A DNA stretch of 64,000 nt from Gilvimarinus xylanilyticus (GCF_024195295.1 NZ_JAMFTH010000005.1:186001-250000); one strand, 5' to 3'; shown: positions 7,857 to 17,242, numbered from the stretch's first letter. The notes: generated by a model from the sequence alone, not told the origin. A program made the numbers and translations.

Positions 7857-9935
7857 CTAGCCCTTGGCTGGCGCCAGTAATGAGATGTCGGCCACCTGCA
7901 AAAACAATCCGCGCAGCTTGGCCAGCAGGGCCAGGCGGTTGTTTTTTAGCGCCTCATCGTCGGCCATAACCATCACCTGATCAAAGAAGGTGTCCACCGG
8001 TTCGCGCAGGCCCGCGAGGGTAGCCAGAGCATCGGCGTAACGGCGTTCGGCAAACAGCGGTGCGACCCGCTCGGCCTTATCTGCTACCGCTTCGGCCAGT
8101 TGCTTCTCGGCCGCTTCCTGCAGCAGGGCATCGTCGACGATCTCGGCCGGGGCGCTGTCTAGTTTACCCAAAATGTTTGAAACCCGTTTATTGGCAGATG
8201 CCAAAGCGGCCGCTTCGCTCATCTGGGCGAAGGCATCCACCGCCAGCACCCGGGCGTTGATGTCGAGCGGGTGAGACAGCTCTTTCGCCGCTACCGCCAA
8301 GTAAACCTCGGTGGCGATTTTATCTTCCTCGTACCAGGCACGGAAACGCTCCAGCATATAGGCCAGGGCATCATTTACCGTAGCCGCTGGATCTTTAATA
8401 TTATCGCCGTGCGCGGCCACCGCCTGCTCCAGCAGGGCGCGCAGGTCCAGATTAATGTCTTGTTCGACCATCAGGCGCAGCGCGCCCAAACTCGCGCGGC
8501 GCAGCGCAAAGGGGTCCTTTGAGCCGGTGGGCTTTTGGCCAATCCCAAAAATACCGGTAATGGTGTCCAGGCGATCGGCCAAGGCGATCAGGGCACCGGT
8601 TTGGGTTTGGGGCAATTTATCGCCGGAAAACTTGGGCAGGTATTGCTCGGTCAGGGCCTGGGCGACTTCGGCATCTTCGCCGTCGTTTTGGGCGTAGTAG
8701 TAACCAGCAATGCCCTGCATTTTATCGAACTCCAGCACCATTTCGGTGACTAGATCGGCCTTGGACAGCTCGCCGGCACGCTTGGCCTTGGCGGCGTCGT
8801 AATTCAGCTCGCTGGCGATCTTGGCCGCGAGGCTGGCGATGCGTTCGGTTTTATCGAAAATACTGCCCAGCTTGGCCTGAAACACAATGCTTTTCAGGCG
8901 TTCGCGCTGGCTTTCCAGGGGGCGCTTTTTATCGGTTTCAAAAAAGAAGGCGGCGTCGGCAAGGCGCGGACGAATCACCCGCTCATTGCCATCGATCACC
9001 TGGGCCGGGTCTTTGGATTCGATATTGGCCAGGGTAATAAAGTTGGGTTTGAGCTGGCCGTCGCTATCGACCACATGGAAGTATTTTTGGTGCTCGGCCA
9101 TCGAGGAAATCAAGGCTTCGGCGGGCACTTGCAAAAAGCGCTCTTCAAACTTGCCGGTAAGCGCTACCGGCCATTCCACCAGCGCGGTCACTTCGTCCAA
9201 CAGGTCTTCGTCGATGACCGCAGTTCCGTTAATGGCCGAGGCTTCACGATTGACCTGGTCGATGATCAGTGAGCGGCGCTCGGCGCGATCGACCAGCACA
9301 TAGGCTTGGCGCATGGCTTGAACATAGTCGCCCGCTGAGGCCAGAGAGACCGCTTGGTTGTGGTGAAAACGATGTCCCTGGGATTCGCGACCGGCTTTAA
9401 CACCCAGAATCTCGGCGTCGACCACATCGGTGCCCAGCAGCATGACCACCCAGTGAACCGGACGGACAAACTCGGTGCGCGAGGCGCCCCAGCGCATACG
9501 TTTGGGAATTGGCAACTTAGCCAGCGAGTCACTGATAATGCCGGCCATCAGCTCGGTAGCCTGCTCGCCACCGGCCTTTTGGCGGGCGACCAGCTTATCG
9601 GCCTTACCGTCGTTTTCGGTGGTTAGCTGTTCAACGCTTAAGCCGTTTTTCGCGGCAAAGGCCTCGGCGGCCTTGGTGGGCTTGCCGTCGCCGTCAAAAG
9701 CGATCTTGGCCGGTGGCCCCCATACAGTCACTTCTTTAACGGGGGTCGCGGTTTCTAAATCGGTCACTAAAAATGCCAACCGGCGCGGGGCGCAGTAGCT
9801 CTGAATACCCCGATGCTCCAGGCCGGCCTTGGTCAGGCCTTCGGCCACGCCGTTTTCCAGGGCGGCACTTAACGATTTGAGGGCGACGGGGGGCAGCTCT
9901 TCGGTGCCCAGTTCAAACAAAAAATCGGCAGACAT
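7857..9935 (-). CDS. glyS: Glycyl-tRNA synthetase beta subunit
   Basis: This is the beta subunit of the bacterial alpha2-beta2 glycyl-tRNA synthetase, which recognises tRNA-Gly and supports charging. The 692-residue length is normal. It begins MSADFLFELGTEELPP, the family start, and ends in an HD-like and anticodon-binding alpha-helical region. It begins three bases after the glyQ stop, so the two subunits are coupled. Confidence 0.97.
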   Translation of the reverse strand: MSADFLFELGTEELPPVALKSLSAALENGVAEGLTKAGLEHRGIQSYCAPRRLAFLVTDLETATPVKEVTVWGPPAKIAFDGDGKPTKAAEAFAAKNGLSVEQLTTENDGKADKLVARQKAGGEQATELMAGIISDSLAKLPIPKRMRWGASRTEFVRPVHWVVMLLGTDVVDAEILGVKAGRESQGHRFHHNQAVSLASAGDYVQAMRQAYVLVDRAERRSLIIDQVNREASAINGTAVIDEDLLDEVTALVEWPVALTGKFEERFLQVPAEALISSMAEHQKYFHVVDSDGQLKPNFITLANIESKDPAQVIDGNERVIRPRLADAAFFFETDKKRPLESQRERLKSIVFQAKLGSIFDKTERIASLAAKIASELNYDAAKAKRAGELSKADLVTEMVLEFDKMQGIAGYYYAQNDGEDAEVAQALTEQYLPKFSGDKLPQTQTGALIALADRLDTITGIFGIGQKPTGSKDPFALRRASLGALRLMVEQDINLDLRALLEQAVAAHGDNIKDPAATVNDALAYMLERFRAWYEEDKIATEVYLAVAAKELSHPLDINARVLAVDAFAQMSEAAALASANKRVSNILGKLDSAPAEIVDDALLQEAAEKQLAEAVADKAERVAPLFAERRYADALATLAGLREPVDTFFDQVMVMADDEALKNNRLALLAKLRGLFLQVADISLLAPAKG

Positions 9936-9938
9936 GAA

Positions 9939-10886
9939 TTATTGCTCCTCCGCAGCGAGTACTTCCTGGCGCAGAGATTCTTCCGCCAGCGGGAAGCCCA
10001 GGGATTTACGGGTGTTAAAGTAGGCCTGCGCCACGGCGCGGGCCAGGGTGCGCACACGCAGAATAAAGCGCTGGCGCTCGGTAACCGAAATAGCGTGGCG
10101 GGCATCCAGCAGGTTAAATGCGTGGGAGGCTTTCATGACCATTTCGTAGGCGGGCAGGGGCAGATTGGCCTCCACCAGGCGCTGGCTTTCGCGCTCGCAG
10201 ACATCAAAGGTGTGAAACAGATAGTCCACATCCGCCTGTTCAAAGTTGTAGTGGGACATCTCCACTTCGTTCTGATGAAAAACATCGCCATAGGTGACTT
10301 TGTCGCCCGAGGGGCTGATGGTCCACACCAGATCGTAAATGGAATCCACGCCCTGCAGATACATGGCAATCCGCTCCAGACCGTAGGTGATCTCGCCGGT
10401 GACGGGGTAGCACTCCAGCCCGCCTACCTGCTGGAAGTAGGTAAACTGGGTCACCTCCATCCCATTGAGCCAGACCTCCCAGCCCAGTCCCCAGGCGCCC
10501 AGGGTGGGGGATTCCCAGTTATCTTCCACAAAGCGGACATCGTGAACATTGGTGTCAATGCCCAGTTCGCGCAGTGAGTCCAGGTACAGCTCCTGAATAT
10601 TGTCCGGCGAGGGCTTTAATACCACCTGAAACTGATAGTAGTGCTGCAAGCGGTTGGGGTTCTCGCCGTAGCGGCCGTCGGTGGGGCGGCGGCAGGGCTG
10701 CACATAGGCGCTGTTCCAGGTCTCGGGGCCGATGGCGCGCAGGAAAGTGGCCGGGTGAAAGGTGCCGGCGCCCACTTCCATATCCAGTGGTTGCAGTACC
10801 ACGCAGCCCTGGCGGGCCCAGTATTCCTGCAGGGCGAGAATCAGCCCCTGAAACGTGCTTACATCGGCTTTGGGTCTATCGGACAC
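9939..10886 (-). CDS. glyQ: Glycyl-tRNA synthetase alpha subunit
   Basis: GlyQ carries the class II aminoacylation core for glycine. The family signature [18 protein letters not shown] appears near the start, followed by [17 protein letters not shown]. The GTG at 10886 is chosen (315 residues) because GGAGG lies 9 nt upstream and homologues start here; the frame extends to a further codon at 10943 without similarity or a binding site. It heads the operon with glyS, gmhB and plsC, and is divergent from the acyltransferase gene at 11033. Confidence 0.96.
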   Translation of the reverse strand: MSDRPKADVSTFQGLILALQEYWARQGCVVLQPLDMEVGAGTFHPATFLRAIGPETWNSAYVQPCRRPTDGRYGENPNRLQHYYQFQVVLKPSPDNIQELYLDSLRELGIDTNVHDVRFVEDNWESPTLGAWGLGWEVWLNGMEVTQFTYFQQVGGLECYPVTGEITYGLERIAMYLQGVDSIYDLVWTISPSGDKVTYGDVFHQNEVEMSHYNFEQADVDYLFHTFDVCERESQRLVEANLPLPAYEMVMKASHAFNLLDARHAISVTERQRFILRVRTLARAVAQAYFNTRKSLGFPLAEESLRQEVLAAEEQ

Positions 10887-11032
10887 AGGGTTAGGCCTCC
10901 GGTGTGTGCAAAATTGGGTCGGTCTCCGGCGGAGCCCGCGCAAATCAAAGGGGCGAATTATAGCGTCACAACCCGCCTATTGGTATGGCAGAGGCGCAAA
11001 CTGGCGGTCTTTTGCCGGTAAAGTGAGGCGAT

Positions 11033-11968
11033 ATGCTTTTCGCTGACACGCAGTTTCCGGTAAGCTTCACCTCTTTTTATAAGGTGGCGGGGGTTTGCTT
11101 GAAACAACGTCTCATACTTGTGCTAGTGAAAGGGTTGGGCTGTCTGCCCCTTTGGCTGGCCCGTATGCTGGGCTCCTTTGTTGGCTGGTTGATGTGGATC
11201 AGTAACTCGCGCGCCAGGCGTACCACCCAGACGAACCTGCGGTTGTGTTTGCCCGATATGCCCGATGCCGAGCGCAAGGCCTTGGCGCGCGCCAGCGTGA
11301 TCGAGTCCGGCATAGCTGGGGCGGAGATTCCGGTGGTCTGGCGCCGCAGCGACACTTGGCTGCGCACAAAAGTCCAAGACTACGAAGGGGTAGAGCTGCT
11401 GCGTCGATCGCTCGAACAGGGCAAAGGGGTGATGTTACTCACCCCCCATTTGGGCAACTGGGAAGTTTTGCCCTGTATCCTGGCGTTGCACGCGCGGATT
11501 ACCGTGCTCTACCAGCCATCCGATGATGCCGCCCTGGATGAGTATATCTGCTGCGCCCGCCGCCGCGCCCATGTCGATCTGGCGCCCACCAACCGCCGCG
11601 GTGTCACTTCGTTGATTAAGGCGCTGCGTCGGGGCGAAATGGTGGGAATCTTGCCGGATCAGGTGCCTGATCCGGGCAATGGTGCCGCCGAGGCTCCTTT
11701 TTTCGGCGAGGCGGCGCAAACCATGACCCTGGTGCACAGCTTGCGCCGCAGTACTGATTGCGAAGTACTAATATGCAGCACGCTGCGTACTCCAGGCGGG
11801 TTTAAGGTGGTTATTGCCCCCTGTGATAGTGATATCTACGCCGCTGACCCGGCGCTCGCGGCGGCGGGGGTCAATCGGTCTGTCGAGCAAGAGGTGCGCA
11901 AGGCACCCAAGCAGTATCACTGGGAATACAAGCGTTTTAAAGGCCGCTCGATGGGCGAGCCCTACTGA
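11033..11968 (+). CDS. Lipid A biosynthesis-type acyltransferase (LpxL/LpxM family)
   Basis: The protein (311 residues from the ATG at 11033) belongs to the lysophospholipid acyltransferase group that adds secondary acyl chains to lipid A at the inner membrane. It has an N-terminal membrane anchor (about 27-58) and the catalytic HLGNWE motif (His139, Glu144). A DQVPDPGNG region and a conserved Phe-Phe-Gly segment follow. At 311 residues it is of normal length. The ATG has GAGG 4 nt upstream; a TTG at 11099 behind a G-rich stretch would trim 22 residues and is an alternative. Whether it is the lauroyl or the late acyltransferase cannot be told. It lies 10 bp ahead of the retropepsin-like gene. 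Confidence 0.85.
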   Translation: MLFADTQFPVSFTSFYKVAGVCLKQRLILVLVKGLGCLPLWLARMLGSFVGWLMWISNSRARRTTQTNLRLCLPDMPDAERKALARASVIESGIAGAEIPVVWRRSDTWLRTKVQDYEGVELLRRSLEQGKGVMLLTPHLGNWEVLPCILALHARITVLYQPSDDAALDEYICCARRRAHVDLAPTNRRGVTSLIKALRRGEMVGILPDQVPDPGNGAAEAPFFGEAAQTMTLVHSLRRSTDCEVLICSTLRTPGGFKVVIAPCDSDIYAADPALAAAGVNRSVEQEVRKAPKQYHWEYKRFKGRSMGEPY

Positions 11969-11978
11969 GGTAAATAGC

Positions 11979-12725
11979 ATGTCATTATGGTTAAAGTGGG
12001 CACCTGTTTTATTGTTGGTGTTGGGCAGTGGATGTGCTAGCCAATATCGGTTGGTGCAGACTTCCGAGCTTGAGACCGTGCAAGAGTGCGCGATGGCAAG
12101 CGATCATAACCATCGGGTATTGCTGTCTCAACAGCAGGAGCTGGCCCGCGGTCTGGATGAGTTGCTGAGCGAGCTTGAGCAAACCCGCGCACAAATCCCT
12201 GCTCCTGCACCCACTGAGTCGGCGCTGCAATGTCCCGATGTACCCTACGTAGAGCCCAGCACCGATGACGATCTGGCCGCGCAATTGGTTGATCAGGGGG
12301 CGAAACAGGTGGTTGGTTCGGTAGAGCAGGTGCGCTTCGATGACTTAGGCCTGGAGTCTCAGGTGCGCATTGATACGGGTATTAGTAACGCCATTTTACC
12401 GGCGAAAAATATCCAACCATTCGAACGCAATGGCGAGGATTGGGTGCGTTTTGTGTTTGTCAGTCGCGAAGGGGATGAGCGTGAAGTTGAGCGCAAGCTG
12501 ACCCGCGAGGTCAGTTTGGCCGGTAGTGATAAGCAGCGTCCGGTGGTCCGCCTGCGTTTTACCTTGGGACGACTGACACAGTTTGCCGAGTTCACTCTCA
12601 CTGAGCGTAAATCCGCCAGTGCCGATATCCGCTTGGGTAGACTCGCGTTGCGCGACGTTATGGTGGTGGATGTCAGCAGCGAATTTCTGGCGCCGCTACG
12701 CAGCGCCGAGGGCGATGCCCCATGA
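11979..12725 (+). CDS. Retropepsin-like aspartyl protease lipoprotein (ATP-grasp-associated, PF05618-like)
   Basis: The 248-residue product has a signal peptide ending LVLGSGC (Cys19, probable lipoprotein). A short coiled coil (about 45-72) and a linker precede a C-terminal domain at about 108-240. The domain opens VVGSVEQVRFDDLG and carries the RIDTG motif (Asp132-Thr-Gly), which matches the single-DTG, retropepsin-like family once annotated as ATP-dependent Zn protease. These proteins recur beside RimK-like ATP-grasp ligases. The start is the ATG at 11979 behind GAGG; an upstream in-frame codon would overlap the acyltransferase. Its last four bases overlap the next gene (ATGA), so translation is coupled. 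A role in trimming or sensing a ligase-made peptide in the periplasm is inferred. Confidence 0.75.
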   Translation: MSLWLKWAPVLLLVLGSGCASQYRLVQTSELETVQECAMASDHNHRVLLSQQQELARGLDELLSELEQTRAQIPAPAPTESALQCPDVPYVEPSTDDDLAAQLVDQGAKQVVGSVEQVRFDDLGLESQVRIDTGISNAILPAKNIQPFERNGEDWVRFVFVSREGDEREVERKLTREVSLAGSDKQRPVVRLRFTLGRLTQFAEFTLTERKSASADIRLGRLALRDVMVVDVSSEFLAPLRSAEGDAP

Positions 12726-14248
12726 ATCGAGGCAGAATACCTTTTTACCTGATGGTGGCCGGATTGATTGTCGCCGGGCTACTGACCGCTTGGTTGCGTC
12801 ACAGCGCCACCGAAGTGCCTTTTATGCCCGGCGAGCAAAAGCCGGTATGGTTAATTGAGGCGCGCATCGATTTTAATGCTCTGGGGCAGGAGACCACGGT
12901 GCGTTTGGATTTACCCGATGAGCCCCCGGGTTTTCGCCTGATTCGCGAGCAGGCCGCCTCGCCCGGATACGGGTTTGCGGTTTTGGATGATCAGCAAAAC
13001 CGGCGCGCCGAGTGGACCCGCCGACAGGTGAGCGGGCCCCAGACACTTTATTACAACGCTCAGTATGTACCGGTTAACCCAGTAGAACGATCTAAAGCGT
13101 CAGAACCGCCACAGGTTGACGATGTTTTCTGGAGCGAGCCCGAGGCTACCGCCGCGCGCGAGTTGTTGCGCGGCGCAACCGCGCGTTCGACCACCCCGGC
13201 CAGCACCGCCCGCGAGTTGATTAAACTACTCAGTCCTAACTCCCCCGATCAAAACGCACAGCTGTTATTGGTCGCCGAACCGCGGCGCTCGGAATTGTTG
13301 GTTAAATTGTTAAACCAAGCGGGGGTTGCGGCGCGCTCGGTGATGGGGCTGTATTTGGAAGATGCCCGGCGCCGCCAGACGCTGACTCCTATGGTCGAGC
13401 TGTACACCGAGGACGGTTGGCTGTTGATTAACGCCACCACCGCCAAACAGGGCGTGCCCGAAAATCTACTTTTATGGTCGCGGGGGGAAAATGCCCAGCT
13501 GGATGTGATTGGCGGTGAAAGCTCGCGCTTGAGCTTCTCGATGATCAAACAAACCGTGCCGGCGATGGCGCTTTCGCAAGTACAGTTCCAGGAAAATATT
13601 TTCAGCTTGCTGGGAGTTTACAGCCTACCCATTGAAGAGCAGAGCATGTTCAAGCTGCTATTCCTGTTGCCTTTGGGGGCACTGGTCGTGGTGTTTATGC
13701 GGGTAATGGTGGGGTTAAAAACCGCCGGCACCTTTATGCCGATTTTGATTTCCCTGGCGTTTTTGCAGACCTCGTTGATACCCGGGCTAATTAGTTTTGT
13801 GTTGATTGTGGGCTTGGGACTCTTGCTGCGCAATTACCTTTCGTATCTCAATTTGTTGTTAGTCGCGCGTATTGCGACCCTAATTGTATTAGTGATTTTC
13901 TTGATCTCGATACTCAGTTTGGTGGGTTACCGTTTAGGGTTTAATGCCGGGATTACCGTCACTTTCTTCCCTATGATTATTATCGCCTGGACCATTGAAC
14001 GCATGAGTATTCTGTGGGAAGAAGAGGGTGCTCACGAAGTGCTGATACAAGGCAGCGGCAGTTTATTGGTGGCGGTAATTTCATACCTGCTGATGAGTTT
14101 AGGAATCGTCAATCATTTAAGCTTTAATTTCCCCGAGCTCAACTTAGTGATATTGGCTCTGATTCTAATGATGGGTCAGTACACCGGGTACAAGTTGTCG
14201 GAGTTGCGCCGTTTCCGCTCCATGGAGCAGTTCGATAATGATCATTAG
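12722..14248 (+). CDS. Inactive-transglutaminase-like protein fused to seven TM helices
   Basis: This 508-residue inner-membrane protein starts with one membrane anchor (about 8-24). A periplasmic region of about 280 residues includes a transglutaminase-like fold (about 150-265). Seven helices follow, from about residue 313 to 495. The expected Cys-His-Asp triad is not evident, as in the known family of inactive transglutaminase fused to 7TM (PF14400/PF14402). Genes of this family sit next to RimK-like ATP-grasp and retropepsin-like genes, exactly as here, with a 4-bp overlap before and an 11-bp overlap after. It may bind and pass on a periplasmic peptide or glycan. No biochemical role can be read directly. 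Confidence 0.8.
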   Translation: MNRGRIPFYLMVAGLIVAGLLTAWLRHSATEVPFMPGEQKPVWLIEARIDFNALGQETTVRLDLPDEPPGFRLIREQAASPGYGFAVLDDQQNRRAEWTRRQVSGPQTLYYNAQYVPVNPVERSKASEPPQVDDVFWSEPEATAARELLRGATARSTTPASTARELIKLLSPNSPDQNAQLLLVAEPRRSELLVKLLNQAGVAARSVMGLYLEDARRRQTLTPMVELYTEDGWLLINATTAKQGVPENLLLWSRGENAQLDVIGGESSRLSFSMIKQTVPAMALSQVQFQENIFSLLGVYSLPIEEQSMFKLLFLLPLGALVVVFMRVMVGLKTAGTFMPILISLAFLQTSLIPGLISFVLIVGLGLLLRNYLSYLNLLLVARIATLIVLVIFLISILSLVGYRLGFNAGITVTFFPMIIIAWTIERMSILWEEEGAHEVLIQGSGSLLVAVISYLLMSLGIVNHLSFNFPELNLVILALILMMGQYTGYKLSELRRFRSMEQFDNDH

Positions 14249-15194
14249 CCCATTCAAATTAAAGCGTATGGGAATGCTCGGGATGAACGGTCGCAATCGC
14301 GATTTTATTGGCCGTTACAACGACCGGCGTTTGTACCCGTTAGTGGATAATAAGTTAAAAACAAAATTATTGGCGCAAGAGCACGAAGTGGCAACGCCGC
14401 AATTAAAGTTTGTGGTGAAAGAGCAACACGAAATCAGCCAGATTGACCAATCCTTGGCCAAACTCAACGGCTTTGCTATTAAGCCTGCCAAAGGTTCTGG
14501 CGGCAAAGGCATTTGGGTGATTGTACGCCGCGAAGGCAAAGATTTTATAAAATCATCCGGCGCTAAAATTACCCTGGAAGATATTCGCCGTCATATGAGT
14601 AATACCCTGGCGGGGCTTTACTCTTTAGGGGGTGTCAGCGATGAGGTGATTGTCGAAGATTTAATTGAATTTGACGATTGCTTTGACGGTTTTTCCTTCG
14701 AAGGGGTACCGGATATTCGTGTGGTGGTGTTTCGCGGTTTTCCGGTCATGGCGATGTTGCGTCTGGCCACTCACGCCTCGGATGGCAAGGCTAACTTGCA
14801 TCAGGGCGCTGTCGGTGTGGGTTTGGATTTAGCGACCGGCCGCTGCCTTAATGCGGTTCAGTTTGGTAAACCTGTGTACGAGCACCCAGACACTAAACGC
14901 TCGCTTAAAGAAATCGATGTTCCCGACTGGCGTGGGCTTTTGTGTTTGGCCTCTCGCTGTCATGATATGACGGGGCTTGGCTATGTGGGCGCCGATATCG
15001 TACTCGATGCGAAACGTGGCCCCGAGCTGTTAGAGCTAAACGCTCGTCCCGGTTTGGCCATTCAGGTTGCCAATGGTTTTGGTCTATTGCCCCACTTAAG
15101 ACACATAGAAAGTCTGGATCACAAGCGCTACCCGAGTGCAGAGGAGCGAGTCGATTATGTAATGCGGGCATTTGCCGCCAAAGAGCTTTTATGA
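14238..15194 (+). CDS. Alpha-L-glutamate ligase-like ATP-grasp protein
   Basis: The 318-residue cytoplasmic protein has ATP-grasp landmarks: a nucleotide-binding loop FAIKPAKGSGGKGIWVI (about 81-97), EDLIEF (135-140), DIRVVVFRG (about 157-165) and the metal-binding end ELLELNARPGLAIQ (about 270-283). It resembles the RimK-related alpha-L-glutamate ligase-like group, which forms peptide or amide bonds with ATP. Together with the two preceding genes it makes the conserved ligase/transglutaminase-7TM/retropepsin set. Its start overlaps the previous gene by 11 bp and its end overlaps the convergent DUF748 gene by 6 bp. The substrate is unknown. Confidence 0.82.
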   Translation: MIISPFKLKRMGMLGMNGRNRDFIGRYNDRRLYPLVDNKLKTKLLAQEHEVATPQLKFVVKEQHEISQIDQSLAKLNGFAIKPAKGSGGKGIWVIVRREGKDFIKSSGAKITLEDIRRHMSNTLAGLYSLGGVSDEVIVEDLIEFDDCFDGFSFEGVPDIRVVVFRGFPVMAMLRLATHASDGKANLHQGAVGVGLDLATGRCLNAVQFGKPVYEHPDTKRSLKEIDVPDWRGLLCLASRCHDMTGLGYVGADIVLDAKRGPELLELNARPGLAIQVANGFGLLPHLRHIESLDHKRYPSAEERVDYVMRAFAAKELL

Positions 15195-16271
15195 CTCTTG
15201 GGTAAGAGGTGTCAATTGATTAAAGCGCGCTTGGATTGCCTCGATAAACGCATTTTCAATAATCCCCCAAACAGCGGGCCAAGTGCCGATTTTAGTTTGA
15301 TCAATAGTGCCGTCAATGGAAATTTCGGTCGCTAACTTATCGGTTTCCAGGTTGGTTAAGGTCGTGCCCAAAAAACCCATTAAAGTCTCCCAAGTTAGCT
15401 GTATCGGGTTGTCGTTTTGTTGCACGACATCCTGCTCCCAACTTGCGATATTAACGTCCTCCAAGAGCGGTTTAACATAACCGGTCATTTTTCCCGAATC
15501 GGCCTCGAACTCAGAGAATAATTGCAGATCACCGGATTTGAAATCCAAGCCAGCATAGGCCTTGGCGAAATCATTGATTTCTCTAAGCGGGATTCTTCCC
15601 GATTGCACCGCTACCTGAAAGTCATCGTGTTGAAAGGGATCAAAAGTGGCGTTGGCGGTGAGGGGTGTATTGGTAAAAGCGATTGCCGCAAGAGTGGCCG
15701 AAGCAACCCGGCGACCATTCTGGTCTCGGACGTTGGTTAAATTTTCCAAGTGGGCGTTAATCGCGTTCAATTGAAAATCTACGGCTGGGTCTGCTTCGCT
15801 ATTGGTAAAACGAATTTTCCCGTCAATAATGTCCAGGCGGTTGAGAGTTGTGGGTAGTATTTGGTCAAACACTGCGAGCCAGTTAGTACCCTCACCTTTT
15901 TGCTCAGCTTGGCCAGTGGGTGAGTCAACCAAGTGTAGCTGGGGTTTTAGCAGTGCGACATCCACTAGTATTTCCCGATTTCGCAACGCAAACCAACTGA
16001 GGTGGATGTTGAGACTTTCGGTATAAAAAAACGGGTTAGATGGATCAGACTCTTTAAGGTGAATATTGAGCTCCTGTAACTGATAGGAACCCCGAGGTAA
16101 GTCTAAACGAATACTGTCGACCCTACCGGTATAATCCCCCATATCGGCCAAAACATAGTGATTGAGATAATACTTGGCGATATGAGGAATAGCGGCATAG
16201 AGTGCGAGGAGTAAGGCCGCCAGGCCAATCACAGTAATTAAAAATGGTTTTTTGAGTGACGAGGTTTTCAT
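15189..16271 (-). CDS. DUF748/AsmA-like inner-membrane protein
   Basis: The 360-residue protein has one N-terminal membrane segment (about 9-28) and then a long periplasmic region of beta-rich repeats. Phrases such as VDSIRLDLPRGSYQLQELNIHLKE, FYTESLNIHLSWFAL and LNRLDIIDGKIRFTN are characteristic of DUF748, a relative of AsmA/TamB proteins involved in envelope lipid or protein traffic. It is shorter than typical DUF748 proteins (often over 900 residues). It is convergent with the ATP-grasp gene (6-bp overlap), so a shared role is not implied. Function is unproven. Confidence 0.65.
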   Translation of the reverse strand: MKTSSLKKPFLITVIGLAALLLALYAAIPHIAKYYLNHYVLADMGDYTGRVDSIRLDLPRGSYQLQELNIHLKESDPSNPFFYTESLNIHLSWFALRNREILVDVALLKPQLHLVDSPTGQAEQKGEGTNWLAVFDQILPTTLNRLDIIDGKIRFTNSEADPAVDFQLNAINAHLENLTNVRDQNGRRVASATLAAIAFTNTPLTANATFDPFQHDDFQVAVQSGRIPLREINDFAKAYAGLDFKSGDLQLFSEFEADSGKMTGYVKPLLEDVNIASWEQDVVQQNDNPIQLTWETLMGFLGTTLTNLETDKLATEISIDGTIDQTKIGTWPAVWGIIENAFIEAIQARFNQLTPLTQES

Positions 16272-16421
16272 ACCAACAATGATTCAAGAAATAGTTAGTT
16301 TCCCGAATCATTATTTATGCCAATGCTTAACGGCGTTAGACGGGCTTTTATGGTCGCTTTAATCGAGTTTTTCCCTCTGGCTATGTAGACTTTGCAAATC
16401 CGGTGTAAAAGGGGTGTGGGT

Positions 16422-16832
16422 TTACCAGTATTTTTGCGCCTGGTGAATAATCCATCCGTGCGGATGACGCCCGTTGGGGTCTCGGTGGGTCCAGTGAATC
16501 AGCCCTCCTTTGTCGTTCCAGATATATTCCCCTGCAAATGTTATCTGATCGCCGGTTTTAATACCGTTAATGCGCGGTGCTATATCAATATTGTGTACTA
16601 TTAAGAGTGTTAAACTGGGTTGAGCTTGGATAATAAAGCGCTGATGGCGCGAACCTTTTAAGTCATCCGGCAAAATTCTGATTACCTTTCCACTGCCCGA
16701 AACCTGAATATCAGATTGTTGACTTTTAAATAGGTGTAGAAAATCGCTATCGGTTGTATCGCCCTCTTGGTGGCAGCCCAATAAAAATAAAATCTGTAAA
16801 AACAAAGCGATAGGGACAGGATGAATTTTCAC
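16422..16832 (-). CDS. DUF3465 lipoprotein
   Basis: The 136-residue product starts with a lipoprotein-type signal peptide (LFLLGC, Cys20). The mature domain has the DUF3465 landmarks GKVIRILPDDLKGSRHQRFI, LLIVHNIDIAPRI and GGLIHWTHRDPNGRHPHGWI. Homologues are small secreted proteins of unknown function with an OB-like beta fold. The many conserved histidines suggest a metal or nucleic-acid ligand, but that is inference. Its ATG overlaps the stop of the upstream VOC gene by four bases, so the two are coupled. Confidence 0.8.
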   Translation of the reverse strand: MKIHPVPIALFLQILFLLGCHQEGDTTDSDFLHLFKSQQSDIQVSGSGKVIRILPDDLKGSRHQRFIIQAQPSLTLLIVHNIDIAPRINGIKTGDQITFAGEYIWNDKGGLIHWTHRDPNGRHPHGWIIHQAQKYW

Positions 16833-17182
16833 TGATCAGTCCAAACTGCCAACTCGCTACCGCCCGGTTCGGTAAATTGAAAACGGCGCCCGCCTGGAAA
16901 GGTAAAAATATCCACACTGATAAGACCGCCGCTATCGATAACCTTTTGTCGGGTGGATTCCAAGTGCTTGCTGTAAAGCACGATCAAGCAGGCGCCTGAA
17001 GATGTGTGTGAGACTTTATCGGCAAGATAAAAGCCGCCCAGGTTGTAATTTGAGTCAAACGCGGTGTAGGCATCGCCATAGTCGGTAAACTGCCACCCGA
17101 ATACGGCATGAAAAAAGCGTTTTGTGGCGGCTAGATCGCGCGAGGGGAGTTCTAAATAGGGTGCGAGAATGGAAGGAGTCAA
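16829..17182 (-). CDS. VOC family (glyoxalase-like) protein
   Basis: The roughly 117-residue cytosolic protein carries one vicinal-oxygen-chelate domain: LELPSRDLAATKRFFHAVFGWQF near the start and FPGGRRFQFTEPGGSELAVW at the end. VOC proteins use a metal to act on small organic substrates, or bind antibiotics. The substrate is not evident here. The start is uncertain. The frame opens at a TTG at 17212, but that codon lies inside the terminator of the upstream gene, so a TTG at 17182 is preferred. The gene is coupled to the DUF3465 gene by a 4-base overlap. Confidence 0.7.
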   Translation of the reverse strand: MTPSILAPYLELPSRDLAATKRFFHAVFGWQFTDYGDAYTAFDSNYNLGGFYLADKVSHTSSGACLIVLYSKHLESTRQKVIDSGGLISVDIFTFPGGRRFQFTEPGGSELAVWTDQ

Positions 17183-17202
17183 GGGTCTGCCTATAAAGCT
17201 AG

Positions 17203-17230
17203 AAAAAAGCAAGGCGGCCTTGCGGCCGCC
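17203..17230 (-). terminator. Intrinsic terminator of the sortase operon
   Basis: A perfect 7-bp stem (GGCGGCC/GGCCGCC) with a GCAA tetraloop is followed on the minus strand by TTGCTTTTTT. It begins 12 bp after the sortase-substrate stop codon, so it closes the sortase-substrate transcript. Confidence 0.9.
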
Positions 17231-17242
17231 GGGCGTTAACGT

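Noticed and set aside
10887-10943. GlyQ start at 10943
   Set aside because: The GTG at 10886 has GGAGG at the correct distance and the extension is unlike GlyQ proteins.
11814-11978. In-frame extension of the retropepsin-like lipoprotein
   Set aside because: It overlaps the acyltransferase gene and lacks a signal peptide; the ATG at 11979 gives a proper lipoprotein signal.
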